The translations under genes and the position numbers were made by a program. A model generated the notes under the pieces. The model had not been told where the DNA came from. It ran no database searches and saw only the letters and a program-made list of their open reading frames with translations. A stretch of 64,000 nucleotides of DNA from Luteococcus peritonei (GTDB lineage: Bacteria; Actinomycetota; Actinomycetes; Propionibacteriales; Propionibacteriaceae): assembly GCF_039526385.1 (NCBI RefSeq), contig NZ_BAAAIX010000034.1, positions 1-64,000 of the forward strand, written 5' to 3'. Below are positions 1-6,923 of the stretch, one piece after another (position 1 is the first letter of the stretch; each line of letters begins with the position of its first letter).

Positions 1-219
1 TCGGTCATCATGACTCCTCCTGCCCCGCAGGGCGATGGAGCCACTTACACCGTTTCTGGGACAGACCCGGCCCACCCAGGCGCCGGGGTTTTCGCCGTGC
101 TCGGAGTAGTACGTCGTCAGGCCCTGGTGGCCCTTCTCGGTGGAATCCTGCACAGCAACCTGTCGGGTCAGGTAGTCATAGCCCGATCCGGCCGACAGCT
201 TGTGCAGCGACATGGTCAT
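1..219 (-). CDS. MobF-family (TrwC/TraI-like) relaxase, N-terminal fragment cut by the window edge
   Basis: The translation from ATG at 219 begins MTMSLHKLSAGSGYDYLTRQ and continues to GAWVG near residue 50. This is the N-terminal pattern of actinobacterial MobF relaxases, with the catalytic tyrosines expected around GYDYL and a following YYSEHGENPG segment. Such relaxases nick oriT and lead DNA transfer of conjugative or integrative elements. A GAGG motif lies 6-8 nt before the start. After GAWVG the frame stays open to the edge but stops looking like the family. Family-like pieces (GLS, then GGVMMTE) occur in the other two frames, so the gene may be frameshifted. The rest lies outside the window. 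Confidence 0.6.
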   Translation of the reverse strand, partial: MTMSLHKLSAGSGYDYLTRQVAVQDSTEKGHQGLTTYYSEHGENPGAWVGRVCPRNGVSGSIALRGRRSHDDR

Positions 220-565
220 ATGACCTCAAGCCAAATGGCCTCACCCGGTGACCTTCACCGTGCCCCGTGGGACGGGATGGTCGCGTCGCTGGAGCACCAC
301 GGCCAGGTGGATCGTGTGCGTCCACCGCTTTGGACCGGAGCTGGACCAGTGGAGGGACCTACGAATGAGTTGTTCTCTCCTGGTTCCCCAGCGTCGACGG
401 TCGCTGGGTTAGCGCCCACCTTCCCGTCGTGCCCGGAGTGCAAGAGGTGTGTGGCGCTTGATGGGTTCGTGTTTCTCCGGGGGTTCGTTCTGGCGGTTGG
501 TGGGCACCGGGGGCGTCGCGTTCGCTTGGGTCTTCGTCAGGGTGGTTCGGAAGGGGTGAAGGTCG
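220..565. other. intergenic region between divergent relaxase and hypothetical operon
   Basis: This 346-bp stretch has no convincing gene. It separates the leftward relaxase from a rightward three-gene set, so it should contain both promoters, and by position it could hold an origin of transfer. Visible structure is limited: a short inverted repeat CCAGCG-N8-CGCTGG near 390-410 and two close copies of GGGTTCGT around 465-490. Neither is diagnostic of a known oriT family. Confidence 0.35.
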
Positions 566-874
566 ATGGGACGGCAGCAGGAACGGGTGGCTGCGAGGCG
601 AGCGATTCATGAGGCTCGGGTGGCGCGGTTGCGGCAGCAGCGGGAGAGGGAGTCGGCGCTGACCGATCGGGCCGTCCGCGTCCAGGTGGAGCTACGCACC
701 GGCGCCAGGGCGTTGGCCGAGGCGGAGGCGCGCGCCGGCGCGTTGATCGAGGAGATGGTCACCGTCCACGGGCTGACAGCCACGCAGGTGGCTGAGTGGT
801 GCGCCGATGGGCTCAGTGTCCGTGAGGTCGGTCGACTTCGACGTCTCACCGCTTCCAGCAGAGATGGCCAGTAG
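566..874 (+). CDS. hypothetical protein with coiled-coil and HTH-like C-terminal half
   Basis: A 102-residue protein, not recognised. The first 60 residues are rich in R, E and A with helix-forming character. The second half (about 68-95: GLTATQVAEWCADGLSVREV) reads like a helix-turn-helix, suggesting DNA binding. The start is supported by AAGGGGTGAAGG just upstream. It is the first gene of a set with 970-1305 and 1293-2480, on the opposite strand from the relaxase fragment. Small HTH proteins in this position in mobile elements are often accessory factors or regulators; that is inference only. Confidence 0.5.
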   Translation: MGRQQERVAARRAIHEARVARLRQQRERESALTDRAVRVQVELRTGARALAEAEARAGALIEEMVTVHGLTATQVAEWCADGLSVREVGRLRRLTASSRDGQ

Positions 875-969
875 CGCCCGGGTGCCGGGACTTTTCGCGA
901 GCACCGGGGTCACATGGTGGGTTGCGCCAGTGAGCGGCGGTCACGGTGGCCGGGTGGAAGGCGGGTGTG

Positions 970-1305
970 ATGGCAACAGTTGGAGGCACGCGGAGCCTGG
1001 AGCGCGCGGTCGGGTTGTTGATGACCGCGGCGGAGCGTTCTCGGTTGGCGACGTGGGACTTAGAGGAGCTGGGGGCATTCCAGCGCGACACGGCGGTGAA
1101 CGAGGCGCTGTGGTCCGCCACCGGACTGTTGGAGCCCGACGTGGTTCCCGTCCCGGTGAAGGTCGAGCAGCCCGGCGTGCTCGCGGTTTTGCAGGAGGTT
1201 GAGCGGGAGCTGCGTCGGTTGGCGATCGGTGCCTATCCCGTCGGGACGAGTGCGGTGGTCGTGTTGGTGTGCGATCTGGTCGAGGAGTACTGGTGCCTGG
1301 GCTGA
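970..1305 (+). CDS. hypothetical protein, coupled to the downstream gene
   Basis: About 111 residues, mostly helical, with no recognised domain or signal peptide. ATG at 970 is preceded by GGAAGG at good spacing; an in-frame GTG at 946 is the alternative. Its stop lies inside the following gene (13-bp overlap with GTG at 1293), which indicates translational coupling. Codon usage is GC-rich and consistent with a real actinobacterial gene. Function unknown; probably acts with its neighbours. Confidence 0.5.
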   Translation: MATVGGTRSLERAVGLLMTAAERSRLATWDLEELGAFQRDTAVNEALWSATGLLEPDVVPVPVKVEQPGVLAVLQEVERELRRLAIGAYPVGTSAVVVLVCDLVEEYWCLG

Positions 1306-2480
1306 GGCCGTCGGAGGCCGACCGGCTGGCACGTCATCTGCTCGTCGACGATCCCGGGGACCTGGCGGCATCGGTGATGGGCTTGGTCTACGTCGTGGAC
1401 GCTGCAAGCCAGCGAGCCGGGCAGGACGCGGGTGATGTTGCGTCGATTCTGGAGGTGTCGGGGTCGGCGTTGACCCACGTGCTGCAGTCGCGTTCCTGGA
1501 AGACAGAGGTACCGGCGCCTGCGATGGTGGCGGTGGCTGATGCCATCGGGCAGATGAGGCCCGGGCATGGTGTGGAGCGTGAGCTGGTGCATGTCGCGTA
1601 CCTGGCGGCTCACGCCACGTCGAGGGTCGCGACCACGGCGGGGAACGGTGAAGTGCTGGGCGCGGTGCGCGCGGTCGAGCTGGGCCTGGATGCCGCCCTG
1701 CACGGACACGCACCGGGCAAGCATCGTTCCGATGTGGGAAGTGAGTTCAGCACGGCGGTGATGGAGTGGGCGCGCGCCGTGGATCGCTGTGCTCAGCGGC
1801 CGTCGGTGATGACGCAGTTGGTGACGGCCCGGGCTGCGGGCTCGGTGCTGGTGGCAGTGGACGCCATCGCCCAAGCCCAGGCGACCCGGAGCACCGAAGC
1901 TCTCGTGGACTACAGCGACGCGATCAAGCCGGCGCTGGCCAGGAGTTTGTGGGCGTGGGGTGAACAACATCGGCAGTGGGCCAAACTGATGTCACCGGGG
2001 GAGCGGGTCGACCCGGACCTCATGGCTGCCACTACGAGGCTCATGCGCGCCAGCCGTGACGTGCCCGTTGGTCGAGGTGAGTCGCGGTCCTGGGATGCCG
2101 CAGTCACGGCCCTGAGCCTGACGCGGCATACCGCCGCCGTCAGCAGCCAGCCCGTTCACCCCGGTGCGTTGAAGGCGCCAGCGGAGCTGGTTGCCCCAAT
2201 GCTGGCAGCCGCGCTGCCGCCCAACGGTTCCGAGCTTCAGGTGGCGTGGCTCAAGCTCGAGCGCCTCGAAGGCCGCGCGAATGTGACCGTCCCGGAACCA
2301 GTGTTGGCGAAGCTGGCCGCGGTGGGTAGCGCGACGCTGCGAGGTGCTGACCGGGCCCTGCAGTCGAGCTACCTCATGATGGGCCCTGCTGCGGCACCGA
2401 CGACGGTGCCAGCGGGCAGAACTGAAGCAGTCCCGGATCTGCCTCACTCACGGCTCGGACCGTCGCCGAGGTGCGTGTGA
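1293..2480 (+). CDS. hypothetical all-helical protein of the relaxase-adjacent set
   Basis: About 395 residues from GTG 1293, chosen because it overlaps the end of the previous gene; the open frame extends back to 1269. The sequence is alanine-rich, predicted helical throughout, with no transmembrane segment, signal peptide or familiar catalytic motif. The N-terminus (RPSEADRLARHLL) and a central region containing LRPGHG-like turns are not diagnostic. Being third in an apparent operon beside a relaxase suggests an element-borne function. I do not recognise the family. Confidence 0.55.
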   Translation: MPGLRPSEADRLARHLLVDDPGDLAASVMGLVYVVDAASQRAGQDAGDVASILEVSGSALTHVLQSRSWKTEVPAPAMVAVADAIGQMRPGHGVERELVHVAYLAAHATSRVATTAGNGEVLGAVRAVELGLDAALHGHAPGKHRSDVGSEFSTAVMEWARAVDRCAQRPSVMTQLVTARAAGSVLVAVDAIAQAQATRSTEALVDYSDAIKPALARSLWAWGEQHRQWAKLMSPGERVDPDLMAATTRLMRASRDVPVGRGESRSWDAAVTALSLTRHTAAVSSQPVHPGALKAPAELVAPMLAAALPPNGSELQVAWLKLERLEGRANVTVPEPVLAKLAAVGSATLRGADRALQSSYLMMGPAAAPTTVPAGRTEAVPDLPHSRLGPSPRCV

Positions 2481-2532
2481 TCTGGCACCGGTACGCCCGT
2501 GCCTCTCTGCAGCCGAGATGGCTGCGCGACGA

Positions 2533-3066
2533 TCACGCGTCAAAGGTGGTGAGAGATGCCGTCAGCAATTGCTGGGCGGAGCCGAATTCCACGAACTCCC
2601 CGCAGGCCACGAATCCAAGCCGTGCCGCCAGGGCCAGGGCCTTCTGATTCGACGTTTGGGTGACAACCAGGACGGGTTCGTCGCCTCGGACCTCCGACGC
2701 CACTCGCGCCAGCAGTTCCCGGCACGCGGCCTCCGCGATGCCTCGTCCCCAGGCGTCAGGCAGTAGGACGTAGGACAGCTCCAACTCTCGCCCCTCCGGG
2801 CGGACGTGTCCGGGTCGATCCGGGTTGCGCCGATCCGCCACCACCGTGCCCAGCATCCGTCCACTGCGTGCGTCCGAGACGATCTGGGCCCATCTGCGAC
2901 GTCCACACCGCGCTCCAGCCACACTGACAACAGTGAGCGGCAAGGCGATGGACTTCGGCCGGGGGCCGCCCAGGTGATGGCGAACGCGATCATCGGTCAG
3001 CAACTGGACCATGCGAGTGACGTCTCCCGCCCGTCCGTTGCGCAGCTGGATCTCAGGTGAGGCCAT
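2533..3066 (-). CDS. GNAT-family N-acetyltransferase
   Basis: A 177-residue protein with GNAT organisation. The acetyl-CoA-binding signature is at LPDAWGRGIAEAA (about 112-124), after the beta-strand LELSYVLL, and NQKALALAARLGF near the C-terminus matches the family's motif B. Substrate cannot be predicted. The start is supported by a leaderless arrangement on the minus strand: TAAGCT (3073-3078), six bases, then ATG. It converges on the hypothetical set ending at 2480. A solitary GNAT gene is common cargo in accessory regions. Confidence 0.8.
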   Translation of the reverse strand: MASPEIQLRNGRAGDVTRMVQLLTDDRVRHHLGGPRPKSIALPLTVVSVAGARCGRRRWAQIVSDARSGRMLGTVVADRRNPDRPGHVRPEGRELELSYVLLPDAWGRGIAEAACRELLARVASEVRGDEPVLVVTQTSNQKALALAARLGFVACGEFVEFGSAQQLLTASLTTFDA

Positions 3067-3191
3067 GGCTCGAGCTTAGGCAACGCGCACCGCCACACCT
3101 CGCACGGGCCCTGGAGTCAACGACCCTGCGCGTGAGTTGATGCCCGTGCATGTCGAGGGCGCGGGGGCTCCCTGGCGGCTAGCCTTCCGGT

Positions 3192-3554
3192 ATGAGCACC
3201 ACCGAGGACGTCCTCCACCTGGTTGAGGCCCGGGCGCGTGCCCTTGCTGAGCAAGATGCCGAGGGGTTGCGGCTGCTGATGCATCCCGAGTGTGTCTGGA
3301 CCAGCTACGCAGGGCTGGTGCTGGACCGCGACGAGTATGTCCACCGCAACACCACTGCGGTCACCTTCGCCTCCCAGCGCTTCGAAGACCCCGTGGTGCG
3401 GGTCGTCGGCGACAAGGCAGTCGTCACTGGGACGGTTGTCGACACTCTGCGCGACGGTGAACAGTTCCGCCTGCTGATCACCATGACGTGGGTGCGCTGC
3501 GATGGCTTGTGGCAGTTGCTCGCTGGTCACGCGGGCCCGCGTCTGGCCTCGTGA
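3192..3554 (+). CDS. NTF2-like / SnoaL-like (DUF4440-type) protein
   Basis: A 120-residue single-domain protein with the NTF2-like fold pattern: an N-terminal helix (EDVLHLVEARARALAEQD), then the strand segments WTSYAGLVLDRDEYV, DKAVVTGTVVDT and FRLLITMTWV, ending in LWQLLAGHAGPR. DUF4440-type members are small ligand-binding or isomerase-like proteins, often unassigned. TAGCCT at 3180-3185 followed by six bases and the ATG indicates leaderless expression. It has no operon partner. Confidence 0.75.
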   Translation: MSTTEDVLHLVEARARALAEQDAEGLRLLMHPECVWTSYAGLVLDRDEYVHRNTTAVTFASQRFEDPVVRVVGDKAVVTGTVVDTLRDGEQFRLLITMTWVRCDGLWQLLAGHAGPRLAS

Positions 3555-3630
3555 ACCGCACCCTTTGTCCCGAATGCGGTGTTGGGTTCCTCACCGTGTG
3601 CTGAGGTCCAAGCCGACGGCTGGATTCCGT

Positions 3631-3672
3631 GGGATGAGCTGTGGGACGGCTGGGATGAGCTGTGGGACGGCG
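3631..3672. repeat. 21-bp tandem duplication
   Basis: Two adjacent copies of a 21-bp unit starting GGGATGAGCTGTGGGACGGC occupy 3631-3651 and 3652-3672, nearly identical. They lie in the 217-bp gap between the NTF2-like and VOC genes, where I see no gene. Likely a replication-slippage duplication. Confidence 0.8.
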
Positions 3673-3771
3673 CGCATTGCCATCGACACCGCGCGGCTGG
3701 CAGCTGCTGCAGAGGAGCGAGGTTCGCGTGCACGGCCCCGCTGAACATGGACGTGTCGCTACGGTGTCGTC

Positions 3772-4143
3772 ATGATGGCCGTCCTGACGCAGTTGGTGTT
3801 CGAGTGCGACGATCCCGTCCCAGTGGCCGCGTTCTGGCAGGACGTCTTGGACCTCGCGCCAGCCGAGGGCACGGACGACTGGCTCACCCTGCAGTGGGAA
3901 CCGGTCGGTCGGTTCTCGTTCCATCGCGTCGAGGGCTATGTGCCGCCTCCGTGGCCTGGCGAGTCTGGTCAGCAGCAGGTGCACTTCGATCTCCTGGTCG
4001 ACGACCTGCAGGCTGCGTCTGCCACGGTTGAGCGTGCCGGTGGGACGCCGCTGACTGGGGTGATGGATCCGGGGCCGAAGGCGTGGCGCATCTTCGTCGA
4101 CCCCGCTGGCCACCCGTTCTGTCTCGTCTCGGTGCCGGAGTGA
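3772..4143 (+). CDS. VOC-superfamily (glyoxalase/bleomycin-resistance-like) protein
   Basis: A 123-residue single VOC domain: it starts LTQLVFECDDPVPVAAFW, has VHFDLLVDDLQAA in the second half and closes with IFVDPAGHPFCLV, the usual metal-site glutamate position being replaced by C/L. Family members include glyoxalases, dioxygenases and drug-binding resistance proteins; substrate is unknown. TACGGT at 3760-3765, six bases, then ATG supports leaderless translation from 3772. Confidence 0.75.
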   Translation: MMAVLTQLVFECDDPVPVAAFWQDVLDLAPAEGTDDWLTLQWEPVGRFSFHRVEGYVPPPWPGESGQQQVHFDLLVDDLQAASATVERAGGTPLTGVMDPGPKAWRIFVDPAGHPFCLVSVPE

Positions 4144-4238
4144 CGGCCAGGCGCAGTCAGTGGGGTTGAGGCGACCTTCCGGTCGCTCGGCCATTGTCAT
4201 GCTCCAAGGGCGCTCGAAACCCGTTCGTGTTCAGCTGG

Positions 4239-4811
4239 TTACGTCCCAGTCTTCTGTCGGGCGTAGTAGGCGCGGGATCGGTTGCGGTCGCCGCAGTCCT
4301 TGGTGACGCACCAGCGTCGGTTGTGGGCTCTGGATGTGTCGAGGAAGACCCAGCCGCAGTGGGCGTCCTCGCACTGGTGGAGCCGGTCCAGGTCGGAGCG
4401 TGCGAGCAGGGCCATGATGCTTCGGGCGATCCGGTGGCGTGGGGTGGCAGGGGTGAGCGTGCGGTCGTGCCAGCGCCATCCATCGGCAGCGGGGGTGTAG
4501 GTGGCTGCGGTGAGTGCTTGGTGGAGCTCGTCGGTGATGACTTGGCCTGCGTCGGCGTCGTCGGTGAACAGTGCGCCGTACAGCGCCTCGCGCAATGCGA
4601 GGACCTTGGCATGTTCCGTGGCAGCCTCACCGGGCGGCACCTGAAGGGCTTTGGCTTCCTCGTTATGGATCAGCGCGGATTCCAGGCACCAGGCCATGAC
4701 GTCGCCGAAGTCGTTGAGATCCTCTTCTCGGTCCTCGTCGGACAGTCGCCACTCGACCGTGTTGATCAGGTCCAGGGCGACGTCGCCGGCGATGTGACTG
4801 AAACGTGCCAT
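4239..4811 (-). CDS. CGNR zinc-finger / ABATE-domain regulator
   Basis: A 190-residue protein. The N-terminal ABATE-type domain (GDVALDLINTVEWRL onward) is followed by a C-terminal zinc finger with C-x4-C and WC-x4-C (about 147-170), where the eponymous CGNR reads CGDR. Such proteins are putative stress-linked transcription regulators. GGAGG lies 8 nt before the ATG and TAGACT is a candidate -10. It is divergent from the MFS exporter pseudogene at 4913, with a palindrome between them. The regulator looks intact although its probable target is dead. Confidence 0.8.
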   Translation of the reverse strand: MARFSHIAGDVALDLINTVEWRLSDEDREEDLNDFGDVMAWCLESALIHNEEAKALQVPPGEAATEHAKVLALREALYGALFTDDADAGQVITDELHQALTAATYTPAADGWRWHDRTLTPATPRHRIARSIMALLARSDLDRLHQCEDAHCGWVFLDTSRAHNRRWCVTKDCGDRNRSRAYYARQKTGT

Positions 4812-4874
4812 TATTCAACCTCCATCCTCACAGTCTAGGCACCTGTTGCCTGTGAGCCGTTTATGCGGCAGGAT

Positions 4875-4904
4875 CTCACAAGTAAAAAGCATCAAACTTG
4901 TGAG
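4875..4904. promoter_or_regulatory. candidate operator between CGNR regulator and MFS pseudogene
   Basis: A perfect inverted repeat CTCACAAGT-N12-ACTTGTGAG (arms 4875-4883 and 4896-4904) lies 9 bp before the GTG start of the MFS reading frame and about 65 bp from the CGNR start. The position suits an operator controlling the exporter. A hairpin role cannot be excluded. Confidence 0.5.
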
Positions 4905-4912
4905 GCTAGGCG

Positions 4913-5311
4913 GTGGCTGTGAGGGACCCGATCGCAAGACTGGTCCGTGACGACCGGAGCTTCGCGTAGTATTGGTTTGGGCAGAGCGTGAGTAGTTTCG
5001 GCAGCCAGGTGGCGGCGATGGCGTTGCCGCTGGTCACTGCGGTGACCTTGCACGGGACTCCGGCGCAGGTGGGGTGGGTGGCCACGGCCGCGATGCTGCC
5101 GTACCTGTTGTTCTCGCTCATCGCTGGGCACGTCCTTGAAGGTAGGGATGCCCGCAAGGTGATGTTGCCGGCCAATCTGTTCCAGGGCGCTGCGATGGCT
5201 GTTGTCCCGATCGCCTGGCTGGGCGGGTGGTTGTCGGTCCCGCTGTTGGTGCTCCTCGCGTTCGTTGCCGGGTGTGCCGCGGTGTGTTTCGGCGTGGTCG
5301 GCTTCTCCTAG
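4913..5311 (+). pseudogene. MFS exporter, N-terminal remnant with in-frame stop
   Basis: From GTG 4913 the frame reads MAVRDPIARLVRDDRSFA, then TAG at 4967-4969, then YWFGQSVSSFGSQVAAMALP and further membrane helices until TAG at 5309-5311. This is the beginning of an MFS drug/siderophore-type exporter; the TAG replaces what is normally an arginine before the YWxGQ motif. Only about the first four helices remain, with the GHVLEGRDARKV loop 2-3 motif. The matching C-terminus is found at 6644-6868, beyond a metal-efflux cassette. The gene cannot make a working transporter. Confidence 0.8.
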
Positions 5312-5344
5312 CGCATGTCGGAGTCGTGACACTGGCGGAACCGC

Positions 5345-5377
5345 GGAGGCCCCAGAAGCAGAGCTCCGGGGGCCTCC
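5345..5377 (-). terminator. terminator-like hairpin after the cation-efflux gene
   Basis: GGAGGCCCC (5345-5353) pairs with GGGGCCTCC (5369-5377) across a 15-nt loop, just downstream of the leftward efflux gene that ends at 5399. No long T-run, as is usual in high-GC actinobacteria. Confidence 0.5.
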
Positions 5378-5398
5378 TCCGTCATCCTCTCGTGGGAA

Positions 5399-6052
5399 TC
5401 AGTCGTCGTCCTCGTCCTCGAGGTCCTCCAGCACCTCGAACGGCGACTCGACGTCGCCGCGCCATGCCTCCAGGCCCTCGCGCACCGCGAGCACCGCCAC
5501 GACAAGCGCCGCGACGGAGTCGGCCCACCACCAGCCGAACAGGCTGTTCAGGATGAGGCCGACGAACACCGCGCCGGAGAGGTAGACGCAGAGGATGAGC
5601 TGCTTGGCGTCGGCCATCACGCTCTTGGAGCCCAGCTCTCGCCCGGTCCGGACCTCGATCCACGCCAGCAGCGGCATGATGACCAGGCTCAGCGCTGTGA
5701 TGCCGAGGCCCAGCGGGCTGTGATCGGGACCCTCTTGGCCGACCAGGGCCAGCACCGCATCGACCGAGACGTAGGCCGCCAGAGCGAAGAAGGCGACGGC
5801 GATCACCTTGACCGTGACCTTCTCCCACTGCTCCGGGTCCTTGCGGGTGAACTGCCAGGCGATGGCAGCGGCCGAGAGCACCTCGACCACCGAGTCGAGC
5901 CCGAAGCCGATCAGCGCCGCGGACGACGCGAGGACGCCCGCCCAGACGGCGACGATGGCCTCGATGACGTTGTAGGTGATCGTGAACCCGACGATGAAGC
6001 GGACGCGGCGGTGCAGGGTCGCGCGGCGCGCGGTGGTCAGAGTCTCGCTCAT
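5399..6052 (-). CDS. cation diffusion facilitator-like transporter
   Basis: A 217-residue membrane protein from ATG 6052 (MSETLTTARRATLHRRV). Helices include IVGFTITYNVIEAIVAVWAG and SSAALIGFGLDSVVEVLSA, the latter carrying the metal-binding D typical of CDF helix 2, and a later WWADSVAALVVA segment supplies a second acidic site. It ends in a highly acidic tail (EDLEDEDDD). The start overlaps the stop of the CmtR-like gene by 4 bp (ATGA), so the two are translated together. Likely exports a divalent metal such as Cd, Zn or Pb; substrate inferred from the regulator. Confidence 0.85.
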   Translation of the reverse strand: MSETLTTARRATLHRRVRFIVGFTITYNVIEAIVAVWAGVLASSAALIGFGLDSVVEVLSAAAIAWQFTRKDPEQWEKVTVKVIAVAFFALAAYVSVDAVLALVGQEGPDHSPLGLGITALSLVIMPLLAWIEVRTGRELGSKSVMADAKQLILCVYLSGAVFVGLILNSLFGWWWADSVAALVVAVLAVREGLEAWRGDVESPFEVLEDLEDEDDD

Positions 6053-6408
6053 GCGTCCACCGCCGCCCCGCAGCATCCCGACACCGAGCACGCCGGGTCG
6101 ATGCACGGCGCGTCCTCGTCCACCGCGAGCGTGACGTCGATCAGGGACATCAGCGCCGCGGCGAGGTGCGGGTCGGCGATCTCGTAGCGGGTTTGCCGCC
6201 CCTCGGGCTCGGCGACGACGATCCCGCAGTCGCGCAGGCAGGTCAGGTGGTTGGACACGTTCGAGCGGGTCAGCTCCAGCTCGCGCGACAGCACAGCCGG
6301 GTAGCTCGGACCGCCGAGCAGGGTCATGAGGATCCTGGAGCGCGTCGGGTCCGCCATGGCCCGGCCGAGCCGGTTCATGACGTCGAGGCGCGAAACAATA
6401 GTCAGCAT
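6049..6408 (-). CDS. cmtR: ArsR/SmtB-family metal sensor, CmtR-like
   Basis: 119 residues from ATG 6408. A winged-helix ArsR repressor with recognition segment ELTRSNVSNHLTCLRDCG. Cys57, Cys61 and Cys102 coincide exactly with the Cd/Pb-binding cysteines of mycobacterial CmtR. Three more cysteines (107, 112, 113) add a CxxxxC...CC tail. Metal binding should release DNA and induce the downstream efflux gene, which it overlaps by 4 bp. The -10 box TATAGT (minus strand, 6416-6421) lies seven bases before the ATG, implying a leaderless message. Confidence 0.85.
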   Translation of the reverse strand: MLTIVSRLDVMNRLGRAMADPTRSRILMTLLGGPSYPAVLSRELELTRSNVSNHLTCLRDCGIVVAEPEGRQTRYEIADPHLAAALMSLIDVTLAVDEDAPCIDPACSVSGCCGAAVDA

Positions 6409-6412
6409 GGAC

Positions 6413-6430
6413 TGAACTATACAGTGTTCA
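6413..6430. promoter_or_regulatory. cmtR promoter -10 with flanking inverted repeat
   Basis: TGAAC (6413-6417) and GTTCA (6426-6430) flank the minus-strand -10 TATAGT, which reads as ACTATA at 6416-6421 on the plus strand. A repressor bound here would block the promoter, fitting autoregulation by the CmtR-like protein. Confidence 0.45.
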
Positions 6431-6496
6431 TTGACTAATCGCCCAGTTGTACGGGCTGCCGCACCCGCTCCGCGCGCTTGCCCTCGGGAATCGTGG

Positions 6497-6643
6497 TCAC
6501 CTCTTGCGCCAGCGAGGCCACCTCGGCATCCCGCGACCCTTCCACGTCGCCACCAGGCCGGCAACCCAGCGGGCGGACGCGAAGAGCCCGTAACCGGCCC
6601 CGGCGAGGCCCACGGTGACCACGAGCCAGCGCCGGAAGATCAG
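6497..6643 (-). pseudogene. C-terminal remnant of a membrane protein
   Basis: The last 48 codons of a minus-strand frame read like a natural protein end: a helix WLVVTVGLAGAGYGLFASAR then a basic tail (MPRWPRWRKR). The frame upstream of about 6643 is antisense to the MFS C-terminal remnant and not protein-like. I interpret this as the 3' end of an unrelated gene, truncated exactly where the MFS remnant begins; parent gene unknown. Confidence 0.4.
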
Positions 6644-6868
6644 CTGACTCGCTCCGCGGGCGCCTACACCCAAGTCATGTATGGCTCCATCCCACTGGGA
6701 AGCGCCATCGCAGGAATCCTGGGCTAGCACTACGGCACTCGCGCCGCAACCCTGGCCGGCGCGCTCGGCATGCTGTGCTCGATGCTGCCCATGCTGACTC
6801 GCACGGTCCTCAACCTGCGTCAGGCACAGGACCTCCACGCCACGACAGGCAACCCGGCAGGGAAGTGA
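6644..6868 (+). pseudogene. MFS exporter, C-terminal remnant with in-frame stop
   Basis: The frame reads TRSAGAYTQVMYGSIPLGSA, then a TAG at 6725-6727, then HYGTRAATLAGALGMLCSML and further residues to TGA at 6866-6868. The GSIPLGSAIAG and HYGTRAATL elements are typical of the last two helices of MFS exporters of the kind starting at 4913. It has no start codon or ribosome site of its own. Together with 4913-5311 it represents one exporter gene whose middle was lost and replaced by the metal-efflux cassette. Confidence 0.7.
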
Positions 6869-6923
6869 CAACGCCTCGAACACCTGACTGGCCGCTCGCA
6901 AGGCGCCCATGTGCTGTCCCGTC

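Noticed and set aside
10..612. 200-codon plus-strand frame at the left edge
   Set aside because: Overlaps the relaxase start on the other strand and lacks protein-like character.
3502..3748. Small open frames between NTF2-like and VOC genes
   Set aside because: They are driven by the 21-bp tandem duplication and have no start context or homology I recognise.
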